The notes below the pieces were generated by a model that saw nothing but the letters and a program-made list of their open reading frames with translations, searched no databases and was not told where the DNA came from. From positions 62,001-126,000 of the forward strand of contig CAVXCS010000005.1 of the NCBI GenBank assembly GCA_963760375.1: 64,000 bases of DNA, in the 5' to 3' direction. This DNA is from Pelagihabitans sp963760375. GTDB lineage: Bacteria; Bacteroidota; Bacteroidia; Flavobacteriales; Flavobacteriaceae. The number at the start of each line of letters is the position of its first letter. Position 1 is the stretch's first letter. Positions 7,600-20,176 of the stretch are shown one piece after another. The translations under genes and the position numbers were made by a program.

Positions 7600-10062
7600 T
7601 CAATCGATTTTATATACTACCACCGCATTTTCCTGTTCCTTCACGGCCAGTTCCAAACGCTGGTCGTTGTCGATGTCGTGAAGATCGATCATGGAAGTGC
7701 CGAACACCGGGAAGTTGGCAATCGGGACCCCCTGGCTGTCGAAAAGGTACACCTTTTGGTTCTGGATGTCCGTGACGGTCACATAGATCTTGTTGTTGAT
7801 ATAAAAGATTTTGGGCTTGCTGTAGACCCCCAGTTCCAGTTCCAGCTTTTTGCCCTTGATGCTCAAAATGTTGTCGTTCATGTATACCAAGGTATTGCCG
7901 AAAGCATCGGTGCCATGGTCTTGGTTGAGGTTGAGGTTCGTTTTTGCGGCTTTGCCATTGGTGCCTATCTGGTAAAGCAACCCTTTTTTATCGGTCGCCA
8001 CGAATTGGTTTTTATAGAGGAGCACTTCATTGGCCGAAAAATCGATCTTCTCGTTCACCTTGGTGCGGGTATTGCCCCTGCGGTCCAAAATCTTAAGGCT
8101 GCCGTCTGCCAACTTGAAGACCAAATAATCCCTGTTGCCAATTACCAGGTGTTTTGGGGCATCGACAACGGCGGCATCGGCTTTTTTGAATTTGAACCCG
8201 CCCACGATCTTGCCGTTGCGATCGTACATGAAAATATGGGTGCCCTGGGTGACCACCAAGCGGTACTCCCGTTTGTTTTCATAGTCGAAAACGGCCAGGG
8301 GGTTGACATTGCCGCCTTCGAAGCTTTTGGTCAACGCCTTTACCTCATTGCCATCGCGGTCGATCACCAAAAGCTGGTTGTTGGTGGTAAAGGCCAATTG
8401 CAAACGGCCGTTTTTGAATACGTCTACCTGGTGGATGGTCCCTTGGATACGTCCCTGCAGCTGTTTTTTCCAGAGGATTTTGCCGGTATTGGAAACCAGG
8501 TACAGGTTATTGTCAATATCCTGTACCACCAGCTCTTTTTTCTTGTTCAAATGGTTTACCACGAATTGGGGGGCGGTTACGATATCACTGTCGAATTGTA
8601 CCGTAAACATGGGGTTGGCCACCCTTATACGACCGCGTTTGTCTATTTTCTGTGCGGAGGCATTGATCAGGAAGAGGTCGCCGTCGGCGACCATTTGGGC
8701 CGTAAAATTATACCCGGAAAATCCGTTCTTCTTCAGGGCTTGCCCGATTTCGGGCAGGCACCGCTCTTGTACCAATTGTTCAAGATAGGCCGAATTGCCC
8801 ATATAAAGAATGGAAGCGGAGTTAACTGCCGTTTGTCCCGCAATTTCGTAGGTCGGGCCATTGTTGAAGGTGGTTCCGTTTTTGTAATTGCTGATGATCG
8901 ATTGCAGGAAGTCTTTCTCTTTCGTAAACACAAAGGCGTTTTCTAAAATGGTCCCGTAGCGTGCCTCAAAATTTTCAGCCAAAGGATACAGGCCCTTGTT
9001 TAAAAAGTCGGTTTGTTCCAATTCGTAAACAGGATTGCCCTGATAGTCTGCAACGCTGGTTTTGATCAGCTCCAGATGGTCTGCAATCCGTTCGGATCCA
9101 TAGGTGTTCAACACCATGGCCGTGAGGTCTTTTTGATAGATAAAACCAATTTCTTCCACGGCATTGAAAAGGGAATCGGTCTGCTCGATGGCCGGGTAAT
9201 AGCGGTGTTGGTTCCTGACAAAGCCTTTGAAATCATCGAAGGAATAGCTGAGGATGGCATCCGCCGTGATGGGGGCAAAAGAAGGGGTGACATTGGGCAG
9301 TGGCCTTGTGTTTTGAAAGAGATTCAAAAAGTCGGTCACCGAATCCCGTGCAATGCCGAGCCCGTTGAAGGCCAGCTGGGTGTCTTTGGCATCGATGTCA
9401 AGGGCAACCCATTGGGTTAATCTTGAGATGTCGGCGCTGGTTTCCGGCATTGCAAAAGTGGCCAATAGGGAGTCGCTCTGGTTGAAGTTCACAAATAGGG
9501 TCGCCGCTTGTCGTGGGTCCGAACTGTCGTACAACCTTTTGAACAAAGGGTCTATCAAAGGTCGATCTGAACCTGCAAGTGCCTGATTTAAATCGGCCTC
9601 CGACGAACTCATCACCACCATATCGTCAACCGTTCCACTGAAAAAAGTGTTGTTGTCGATGGTATATTTGGTAATGGTGCGGTCGTTATATTCAAGGGTC
9701 TCTATGGTTTTGTCCTTCAAGCTGTCGATGGCAAAGAGGCCGGGAGACCGTTTGGCGGCATAAAGGTAGCGCCATGGATCGGTTCCCGATTTTGACAGCA
9801 CCGCAATACCAGGGGATTCTTGTTGGAGATGGGATAAAAACCGCAGGTTTTGCAGCACGGTCCCGTAAGGCTCAAGGTCCTCCAATCGGGTCAAAAAATC
9901 GTTGTTTTCGAGACTGTCCATGAACTGCCCGAGGTGGTTGATCTTCAGTACCAAGACCGCGTCGGGACCTACAAAACTGTCCAATGGCCTGGACTGTCCT
10001 TTATCCTTGGCGCAGTTCAAAACCAAAAAGGGAAGCAGCAACAGCAGGTATTTAAACCTCAT
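7600..10062 (-). CDS. Large lipoprotein with C-terminal beta-propeller, next to rnhB
   Basis: An 820-residue protein with a lipoprotein signal (MRFKYLLLLLPFLVLNCAKDK, lipobox LVLNC, Cys17). Residues 25-470 form a mixed alpha/beta region with no motif I can name. Residues about 490-820 contain repeated blade-like units (VVQDIDNNLYLVSNTGKILW, LLVIDRDGNEVKAL, IFMYDRNGKIVGGF, LKILDRRGNTRTKV, VYLFDSQGVPIANF), typical of a PQQ/WD-like propeller. The gene lies 129 bp behind rnhB on the same strand. A TAAATTTG hexamer-type -7 element (minus strand, 10079-10086) just upstream suggests it also has its own promoter. Outer-membrane or periplasmic assembly or binding is likely from the architecture, but the function is unknown. 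Confidence 0.8.
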   Translation of the reverse strand: MRFKYLLLLLPFLVLNCAKDKGQSRPLDSFVGPDAVLVLKINHLGQFMDSLENNDFLTRLEDLEPYGTVLQNLRFLSHLQQESPGIAVLSKSGTDPWRYLYAAKRSPGLFAIDSLKDKTIETLEYNDRTITKYTIDNNTFFSGTVDDMVVMSSSEADLNQALAGSDRPLIDPLFKRLYDSSDPRQAATLFVNFNQSDSLLATFAMPETSADISRLTQWVALDIDAKDTQLAFNGLGIARDSVTDFLNLFQNTRPLPNVTPSFAPITADAILSYSFDDFKGFVRNQHRYYPAIEQTDSLFNAVEEIGFIYQKDLTAMVLNTYGSERIADHLELIKTSVADYQGNPVYELEQTDFLNKGLYPLAENFEARYGTILENAFVFTKEKDFLQSIISNYKNGTTFNNGPTYEIAGQTAVNSASILYMGNSAYLEQLVQERCLPEIGQALKKNGFSGYNFTAQMVADGDLFLINASAQKIDKRGRIRVANPMFTVQFDSDIVTAPQFVVNHLNKKKELVVQDIDNNLYLVSNTGKILWKKQLQGRIQGTIHQVDVFKNGRLQLAFTTNNQLLVIDRDGNEVKALTKSFEGGNVNPLAVFDYENKREYRLVVTQGTHIFMYDRNGKIVGGFKFKKADAAVVDAPKHLVIGNRDYLVFKLADGSLKILDRRGNTRTKVNEKIDFSANEVLLYKNQFVATDKKGLLYQIGTNGKAAKTNLNLNQDHGTDAFGNTLVYMNDNILSIKGKKLELELGVYSKPKIFYINNKIYVTVTDIQNQKVYLFDSQGVPIANFPVFGTSMIDLHDIDNDQRLELAVKEQENAVVVYKID

Positions 10063-10078
10063 AGGTCTCAGTTTGCCA

Positions 10079-10086
10079 CAAATTTA
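10079..10086 (-). promoter_or_regulatory. Candidate -7 element for the propeller lipoprotein
   Basis: Minus-strand TAAATTTG matches the Bacteroidetes TAnnTTTG -7 consensus and lies 16 bp upstream of the lipoprotein start. I find no good TTG at the usual -33 spacing, so the call is tentative. Confidence 0.35.
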
Positions 10087-10191
10087 TAATAATTAACACG
10101 GTTTAAAACGCCTTCCCCAAGAATTTGATGTGTGGTGCCTCCAAGTAGAAACCATCCTCATGCCGGAATTGTAATTTGGACAATGCGGATG

Positions 10192-10776
10192 TCATAATGC
10201 CTCTGGCAATAGGCGAAAACTCATGCGGTGGTATTTGGTGGTGCCATACTTGCGAATGGCCGCCCGATGCGCTGCCGTGGGATAGCCTTTGTTTTGGTTC
10301 CAATGGTACATCGGATATTCTTCATGGAGCTTGTCCATATAGGCATCGCGATAGGTTTTGGCCAAAACCGAGGCGGCCGCAATGCTCATGAACTTGCTGT
10401 CGCCTTTGATGATGCATTCATATGGGATGTCGCCAAAGGGCTTAAAGCGATTTCCGTCTACGATGATATATTCCGGGGCCATGATCAATTGGTCCAGGGC
10501 CCTGTGCATCGCCATGATGGAGGCATTGAGGATGTTGATCTCATCGATTTTTGTGGGATCGATATGGGCCACCCCAAAGCAGACCGCATTTTCTTCCAAT
10601 AGGGGTCTTAGAGCGTTTCTTCTGTTTTCGGAAAGTTGTTTCGAATCGTTCAAAAGTCCGTTTTGAAAATGCCTTGGAAGAATGATCGCGGCAGCGGTCA
10701 CCGGCCCGGCCAGGCAACCCCTGCCGGCTTCATCGGTACCGGCTTCCAGGAATTGGGTTTTATGGGGAATCAACAT
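10192..10776 (-). CDS. rnhB: Ribonuclease HII
   Basis: A 194-residue enzyme that cleaves the RNA strand of RNA-DNA hybrids and single ribonucleotides in DNA. The family motifs are complete: DEAGRG with D15 and E16, IIVDGN with D107, KGDSKFMSIAAASVLAK with D126, and the basic Y-R-D segment near 142-144. The length is normal for RNase HII. It is divergent from the porin gene, with 145 bp between their starts. It is the first gene of the minus-strand block and is followed by the propeller lipoprotein. The start ATG at 10774-10776 fits the family N-terminus. Confidence 0.96.
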   Translation of the reverse strand: MLIPHKTQFLEAGTDEAGRGCLAGPVTAAAIILPRHFQNGLLNDSKQLSENRRNALRPLLEENAVCFGVAHIDPTKIDEINILNASIMAMHRALDQLIMAPEYIIVDGNRFKPFGDIPYECIIKGDSKFMSIAAASVLAKTYRDAYMDKLHEEYPMYHWNQNKGYPTAAHRAAIRKYGTTKYHRMSFRLLPEAL

Positions 10777-10921
10777 TTTAATTGGCTTTCACCCCACGAA
10801 TATAAGGTTTATGGTGCTAAGAAACTGGCCAAGAATTTTACCGACGAGGCATCCTTCCCTCTAAAACTTTCACATTTACTTACGAACAAAAAAATTAACT
10901 TTACCGGCTCAAGTGCTTTGA

Positions 10922-12925
10922 ATGAGATTTATACTATTGCTCTTTTCCCTTTTGATCGTTGGGCCGCTGCTGGCCCAGGAAGAGACGGTTCCCCCCGGCC
11001 GTGCGATGGACAGCCTGAAAGTCCGCGGCAAAACCAAGGGCAAATCGGCCAAAAAGGGCAGTGGGTCTTCGCAAACGGAAGAAATCACCATCAAACATTA
11101 CATGATCATCTCCTATGCCAGGGACACCACCTATTTGGATACCACGCTTACCATCCTAAAAGAATACAAGTACAATTATTTAAGGAAGGACGATTTTGAA
11201 TTGATGCCCTTTGCCAATGTGGGCCAGCCCTACAATAAATTAGGCGTCGATTTCGAGCGAAAGGACCTATATCCGATGCTGGGGGCAAGGGCGAAACATT
11301 ACAACTATATGGAGGTATGGGATATCGATTATTACAATGTCCCCACCCCGATGACCGATCTTTTTTTCAAGACCACCTTCGAACAGGGCCAACTGCTCGA
11401 TGCCAACCTTACGTTCAACACCTCTAGGCGCCTCAATTTTTCCATCGCCTATAAGGGTTTCCGATCATTGGGGAAATACAGCGATGATCAGGCGGCATCC
11501 GGCAATTTCCGAACCACGGCCAATTATGAGACCAAGAACAGAAGGTACCAGTTAAGGACGCATATCGCAGCACAGGAAATCGAAACCGAGGAAAATGGCG
11601 GACTTGCGTTGAAGGAACTCCAATTCGAATCGGGAGAAGCGGAATTTACCGATCGTTCGAGGATCGACGTCAGGTTTTCCGATGCCAACAATAGGATTCT
11701 GGGCAAGCGCTATTTTTGGCAGCAGCAATACAAATTGCTGAAAAAGGATTCCGACTCCACCCGTATCGAGAAAACCTCGTTGGCCATTGGCCACCAATTC
11801 AATTATGAGACCAAGTATTATCAGTTCGCCCAGACGGCCCAGAACGACTATTTCGGTCCGGGCATTGTCGCCGCCATCGATGACAAGGCTAGGCTAAAGA
11901 CCATGTACAACCAGTTCAGCCTCGAGTTCTATAATTCGGTCCTGGGCAGGTTACAGGGCAATGTGAACCTATATAGTTATAATTATTATTTCAACAGCCT
12001 ATTGGTTACCGATGCAGGGACCATCCCAAACCAATTAAAGGGGGAAGAGATCTCGGTCGGGGCCGACTACAGCAAAAGGATCAAGGGATTTGATGTCAAA
12101 GCTTCCTTTAAATATAACCTTGCCGGAAAATTGACGGGAAACATTCTGGATGCCTCGGCAGGTTATCAGTTCAATGAAAGCAATAAGTTTCGGGTAACCC
12201 TGCATTCCTCTTCCCGCATGCCCGATTTTAATTTTCTGCTCTACCAGAGCGATTACCTCAATTATAATTGGGACAATATTGAAGCATTCAAAAAACAAAG
12301 GGTGTACAGCCTTGCACTCAATTTGGATTCCAAGTTATTGGGAAGCATATCGGCAAAGTTCGCCACCTTGGACAACTACAGCTATTTTGCGCCCGACGCC
12401 GCCCAGGCCACCCAGGAACAATTGGACGCCGGTTTGGAGAATGCCTATTTGAAGCCCTTTCAGGAGGCCAGTGGGGTAAGCCATATTAAAGTGAAGTACA
12501 ACAAGGAGTTTAAGGTGGGACAATTCGCCCTCAACAATACGGTGATGTATCAGCAAGTGGCCCAGACCAATGCGGTGCTCAACGTACCCCAGCTCGTCAC
12601 CAGAAATACCCTTTATTATTCCTCCGATGTTTTTAAGAAGGCCATGTTCCTTCAGACCGGGATTACCTTCAAATATTTCACGGCCTACAACATGGATGCC
12701 TATAATCCTTTGCTCGGGGAGTTTTATGTACAGAACACGGAAAAGTTGGGCGCCTATCCCTTGCTCGATTTTTTCATCAATGCCCGGGTACAACAGACCC
12801 GAATCTATTTTAAGGCCGAACATTTCAATTCCTCCTTTGGGAAAAACAATTTTTATGCTGCTCCCAGTTACCCATATCGCGACTTTGTGATCCGTTTTGG
12901 CCTGGTCTGGAATTTCTTTTCCTAG
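10922..12925 (+). CDS. Putative outer-membrane porin
   Basis: A 667-residue protein with signal peptide (MRFILLLFSLLIVGPLLAQ, cleavage after LAQ), a short basic linker (RGKTKGKSAKKGSGSS), and then a long chain of amphipathic beta strands with aromatic girdles ending in a terminal strand closing on Phe (VIRFGLVWNFFS). That is the signature of an outer-membrane beta-barrel. The sequence around FELMPFANVGQPYNKLGVDF and LGARAKHYNYMEVWDIDYYN matches what I know of the 'putative porin' family common in Bacteroidetes (Porin_10). Solute specificity is unknown. It is transcribed alone, divergently from rnhB; a TAACTTTA element about 20 bp upstream could be its -7 box. Confidence 0.85.
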   Translation: MRFILLLFSLLIVGPLLAQEETVPPGRAMDSLKVRGKTKGKSAKKGSGSSQTEEITIKHYMIISYARDTTYLDTTLTILKEYKYNYLRKDDFELMPFANVGQPYNKLGVDFERKDLYPMLGARAKHYNYMEVWDIDYYNVPTPMTDLFFKTTFEQGQLLDANLTFNTSRRLNFSIAYKGFRSLGKYSDDQAASGNFRTTANYETKNRRYQLRTHIAAQEIETEENGGLALKELQFESGEAEFTDRSRIDVRFSDANNRILGKRYFWQQQYKLLKKDSDSTRIEKTSLAIGHQFNYETKYYQFAQTAQNDYFGPGIVAAIDDKARLKTMYNQFSLEFYNSVLGRLQGNVNLYSYNYYFNSLLVTDAGTIPNQLKGEEISVGADYSKRIKGFDVKASFKYNLAGKLTGNILDASAGYQFNESNKFRVTLHSSSRMPDFNFLLYQSDYLNYNWDNIEAFKKQRVYSLALNLDSKLLGSISAKFATLDNYSYFAPDAAQATQEQLDAGLENAYLKPFQEASGVSHIKVKYNKEFKVGQFALNNTVMYQQVAQTNAVLNVPQLVTRNTLYYSSDVFKKAMFLQTGITFKYFTAYNMDAYNPLLGEFYVQNTEKLGAYPLLDFFINARVQQTRIYFKAEHFNSSFGKNNFYAAPSYPYRDFVIRFGLVWNFFS

Positions 12926-13173
12926 GCTTGTGCCGGGGCTATGGTAAAGATGCCCTAGCGATGTGAATTTCCCCCTTTTTTATAGCAATCCCTTGATGGT
13001 CAAGACCGTTGGCGGTCGGATTCGTTGGGTCAGTTCCGCTTGCGATGGGTCTGGTTTTGCCCATTACAGTAGCGATGCATAAATTTCCTTTATTTTTTTT
13101 CACTTGTGAAGGCTTGAACAACAGGGCTTTAAGCCTATTTATAAAATCCTTTCCAAAAAAAACGAAGCAAGTA
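12926..13173 (+). other. Intergenic region between porin and rRNA promoter
   Basis: There is no convincing gene here. The stretch ends in A/T-rich DNA just before the rRNA promoter, which may act as an UP-like element; I see no repeat or operator. The 260 bp between the promoter and the 16S 5' end is transcribed rRNA leader. Confidence 0.4.
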
Positions 13174-13204
13174 TTGTGTAAGCGAAAAAACCCTCTTATA
13201 TTTG
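13174..13204 (+). promoter_or_regulatory. rRNA operon promoter
   Basis: TTG (13174-13176), 20 bp, then TATATTTG (13197-13204). This is a full match to the Bacteroidetes sigma-A consensus (TTG-N19/20-TAnnTTTG). It lies about 260 bp upstream of the 16S 5' end. A-rich tracts precede it. It is one of the best promoter matches in the window. Confidence 0.75.
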
Positions 13205-13461
13205 CACCCGCTTTGGGATTGGGGGAGCATGATGAAGGAGACGGTGATGTGGTGATTTCCCTTTATTTTCTGGGCACGGGGGCCTTTTTTGGTCCCGAAA
13301 CAAAAGTTCATTGGAATATTGTAAAGACAACAAAAGGGGGCCGGGAGACCGGTCCCCGACAAGGGGCGCCGCATAACGGCGGCGTCCCGGACAGGAATTG
13401 AATCGAGAGACGGGGCCGGGAGGGCTTTTCGGTTGTCGGCGATTAAGTATATAAGAATCGA

Positions 13462-14990
<1,529 letters not shown>

Positions 14991-15135
14991 TAGAGAAAGC
15001 CGGCGGCCGATGTGCCCGACCGTGCCCCGTCCCCTCGATTTATTTTGATCACTGTCCAGAGCAGGTTGTCTTTATGGTAAACTATAATAGGTAAAGCGGC
15101 GCCCAAGGGCGGTCAAGTCCGTGCGCGCTCGGGAG

Positions 15136-15209
15136 AGTCCCGTAGCTCAGCTGGTTAGAGCGCTACACTGATAATGTAGAGGTCGGCAGTTCGAGTCTGC
15201 CCGGGACTA
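15136..15209 (+). tRNA. tRNA-Ile (GAT)
   Basis: Acceptor AGTCCCG pairs perfectly with CGGGACT. D-arm GCTC..GAGC; anticodon stem CTACA/TGTAG with loop CTGATAA, anticodon GAT at 15170-15172; T-arm GGCAG-TTCGAGT-CTGCC. CCA is not encoded. It occupies the usual spacer position behind the 16S gene. Confidence 0.96.
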
Positions 15210-15329
15210 CGCAGGAGCCCGGCCCCTTGAATGGGGGAGGGCGTGAAGTTCATTTTTTTTGGAATACTGGAAATTCTGGGGGTTGGGACCACCGCCGACT
15301 GCGGACCGGCAACGGCCGACCACGGTTAC

Positions 15330-15406
15330 GGGGGATTAGCTCAGCTGGCTAGAGCGCCTGCCTTGCACGCAGGAGGTCATCGGTTCGACTCCGATATTCT
15401 CCACCA
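15330..15406 (+). tRNA. tRNA-Ala (TGC), CCA encoded
   Basis: Acceptor GGGGGAT pairs with ATTCTCC and includes the G3-U70 pair that identifies alanine tRNAs. Anticodon stem CCTGC/GCAGG with loop CTTGCAC, anticodon TGC at 15364-15366; T-arm ATCGG-TTCGACT-CCGAT. A templated CCA follows. Its 3' 27 bases are repeated exactly 84 bp downstream. Confidence 0.96.
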
Positions 15407-15488
15407 AGTACAGAGATTCGGCCACAGGGGCCGGAGCGTCCCGATCTCGCATCGGGAAGTCCATCGGTTCGACTCCGATATTCTCCAC
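15378..15488 (+). repeat. Duplicated tRNA-Ala 3' half with hairpin (possible element scar) in the rRNA spacer
   Basis: Bases 15378-15404 (variable loop, T-arm and acceptor 3' strand of tRNA-Ala) recur exactly at 15462-15488. The second copy is preceded by a 7-bp perfect hairpin, TCCCGAT (15439-15445), loop CTCGC, ATCGGGA (15451-15457), placed where a tRNA anticodon arm would be. Before that, GGCCGGAGCG matches the tRNA D-arm segment GGCTAGAGCG at 8 of 10 positions. The result is a degenerate tRNA with an exchanged anticodon arm. The identical hairpin arms plus tRNA 3' half occur in the GIY-YIG units at 34.0-34.9 kb; here no nuclease gene remains. Confidence 0.75.
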
Positions 15489-15628
15489 TGGCCGGTCGTT
15501 TTTTTTGCGATCGGAAAAGAGTTCATTGACATATTGGGACAGGGCGCGCATCTTTAGGGATGTGCGCGCGAAGAATACAGTAGAACGAATTTTTTAGGTA
15601 AAGTACGAGAGTAAGAATAGAACAAGAA

Positions 15629-18478
<2,850 letters not shown>

Positions 18479-18482
18479 AGGC

Positions 18483-18516
18483 CCCCTCCCTCCGGGGAGG
18501 GGAGCCCCCTTTTTTT
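18483..18516 (+). terminator. Terminator-like hairpin between 23S and 5S
   Basis: CCCCTCCC (18483-18490) pairs with GGGAGGGG (18495-18502) around a 4-base loop, and seven T follow at 18510-18516. The T-run is eight bases away from the stem, so it may be an rRNA processing stem rather than a true terminator. An alternative shorter stem GGGG/CCCC lies closer to the T-run. Confidence 0.35.
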
Positions 18517-18595
18517 CGTTCACAGACCGCACGTTGCCCAAAAAACACGTTCAACAAAATACTTCGACCTGTCCCATTATTATGTCATTTAAGAT

Positions 18596-18706
18596 CTAGG
18601 TGGCCATGGCGGCGGGGCCCACCCCTTTCCATTCCGAACAGGGAAGTTAAGCCCGCCAGCGCCGATGGTACTGCTATACCAAGTGGGAGAGTAGGAAGCC
18701 GCCTTA
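18596..18706 (+). rRNA. rrf: 5S ribosomal RNA
   Basis: About 111 bases. Helix I is AGGTGGC (18598-18604) with GCCGCCT (18698-18704), including one G-U pair. Internal landmarks are CCCTTTCCATTCCGAACAGGGAAGTTAAG and GTGGGAGAGTAGG. It lies about 118 bp after the 23S end, in the standard 16S-23S-5S order. Confidence 0.93.
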
Positions 18707-18711
18707 CTTCG

Positions 18712-18744
18712 GGCCCCTCGCAGCAATGCGGGGGGCCTTTTTTT
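18712..18744 (+). terminator. rRNA operon terminator
   Basis: GGCCCCTCGCA pairs with TGCGGGGGGCC around a GCAA loop, followed by seven T. This very stable hairpin begins six bases after the 5S rRNA. Confidence 0.9.
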
Positions 18745-18820
18745 ATGCCCTATACCGTCGGAATTTCCATCCCGGCCATCCATGCTACTGGCGAATCCCC
18801 TATATTTAAATAAAAAATAA

Positions 18821-20065
18821 ATGGGATCACAAAAAAATTACCGGATCGTGGTACTCATCCTGGTCATCTTTTTTGTGATATCCTTTCTCACCAATATTCT
18901 GGGTGCGCTCAATCCGAGCGTTTCCTCAAGTTTCATGCTTACCGAAACCATGGCCGGTTTCTTGCCATTCGCCTTTTTTATCGCCTACGGCATCATGTCG
19001 ATTCCCTCCGGGTTCCTGCTCGAGAAATATGGCGCAAAAAAACTGATGGTCGTGGCCTTTGCCCTGTCTCTTTTCGGGGCGCTCCTTTTCGCGCTGTTCC
19101 CAACCTTTGGTGTTTTTTTGATCACCCTATTTTGCATTGGTACGGCCATGGCCGTTTTACAGGTAGTCATCAATCCCTTGCTAAGGGTCGCGGGAGGGGA
19201 AGAACATTATGCCTTTACCTCGGTCTTGGCACAATTGATTTTTGGGGCCGCCTCTTTTCTGAGTCCGCAAGTGTATTCCTGGCTGGTTTTCCATTTGGGC
19301 GATCAGGCCAATGCCCAAGGTTGGCTCATTCGGAACCTATCATCCTTAGTGCCATCGGATATGGCGTGGGTTTCGATGTATTGGCTCTTTGCCCTGATCA
19401 GCCTTGTCATGGTATTTGTGATCTTGATCACGGCATTGCCAAAGGTGGCCCTTACGGAGGCGGAAAAGGTGGGGACCAAGGAAAGTTATTTTGACCTGTT
19501 CAAAAAGAAGGCGGTGATCTTGTATTTCTTCGGAATCTTTGCCTATGTGGGCGTGGAGCAAGGGATTTCGTACTGGATGTCAAAATACTTGCAACTGTAC
19601 CACGGGTACGATTATGAGACCATCGGGGCAAATGCCGTGGGCAATTTTTGGGGACTGATGACCGTAGGGGGAATTGTTGGACTGCTACTGCTTAAATTGA
19701 TGGACAGTAAAATCGTGCTGAAAGTATTCACGATCTTGGCCATGTTGAGCTTGGTAATGGCGCTCTTCGGGGCTTCTGAAACTTCACGTGTTGCCTTTAT
19801 GGGCTCCGGTTTTTTTCTTTCGGTCATGTATCCGATTTTGATGTCGCTGGCCTTAAATTCGGTACGATTGCACCATGGTTCCTTTACGGGCATCTTGATG
19901 ACCGGTATCATGGGCGGTGCTGTGGTACAGGTCCTGATCGGGGCGATCAGTGATCGGGTCTCTTTACAGGCTGGGATGATGCTTATTTTTGTGGCCTTGG
20001 CTTATATCCTGTTCATCGCTTTTTGGGCCAGGCCCCTGATCCGCAATAAAACGATAAGACTTTGA
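18821..20065 (+). CDS. MFS sugar permease, FucP/FHS-type
   Basis: A 414-residue integral membrane protein with about 12 hydrophobic helices and the usual break after helix 6 (around 205-220, LFKKKAVILYFF). The segment VVINPLLRVAGGEEHYAFTS followed by FGAASFLSPQVYSW is characteristic of the FHS (L-fucose/H+ symporter) family of the major facilitator superfamily, which takes up sugars with protons. The true substrate cannot be read from the sequence. It stands alone behind the rRNA terminator, and a TATATTTA -7-like element lies about 20 bp upstream. The gene is convergent with gltD. Confidence 0.85.
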   Translation: MGSQKNYRIVVLILVIFFVISFLTNILGALNPSVSSSFMLTETMAGFLPFAFFIAYGIMSIPSGFLLEKYGAKKLMVVAFALSLFGALLFALFPTFGVFLITLFCIGTAMAVLQVVINPLLRVAGGEEHYAFTSVLAQLIFGAASFLSPQVYSWLVFHLGDQANAQGWLIRNLSSLVPSDMAWVSMYWLFALISLVMVFVILITALPKVALTEAEKVGTKESYFDLFKKKAVILYFFGIFAYVGVEQGISYWMSKYLQLYHGYDYETIGANAVGNFWGLMTVGGIVGLLLLKLMDSKIVLKVFTILAMLSLVMALFGASETSRVAFMGSGFFLSVMYPILMSLALNSVRLHHGSFTGILMTGIMGGAVVQVLIGAISDRVSLQAGMMLIFVALAYILFIAFWARPLIRNKTIRL

Positions 20066-20120
20066 TATCGACCATCCAATGACCAAAATGGTAGTGCTTT
20101 TTGGCAACGGCACCAATCAA

Positions 20121-20155
20121 AAGGAGACCCTTCCAAAACTTGAAACGGTCTCCTT
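20121..20155. terminator. Possible bidirectional terminator between convergent genes
   Basis: AAGGAGACC (20121-20129) and GGTCTCCTT (20147-20155) form a perfect 9-bp stem with a 17-base loop between the ends of the MFS gene and gltD. There is no T-run on either side, so function is uncertain. Confidence 0.35.
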
Positions 20156-20176
20156 ATCAGCAATTCAAATGAAAAA

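Noticed and set aside
7447..8946. A 499-residue plus-strand frame opposite the propeller lipoprotein
   Set aside because: It is the antisense shadow of a clear lipoprotein gene and has no family motif; long shadows are common in this codon usage.
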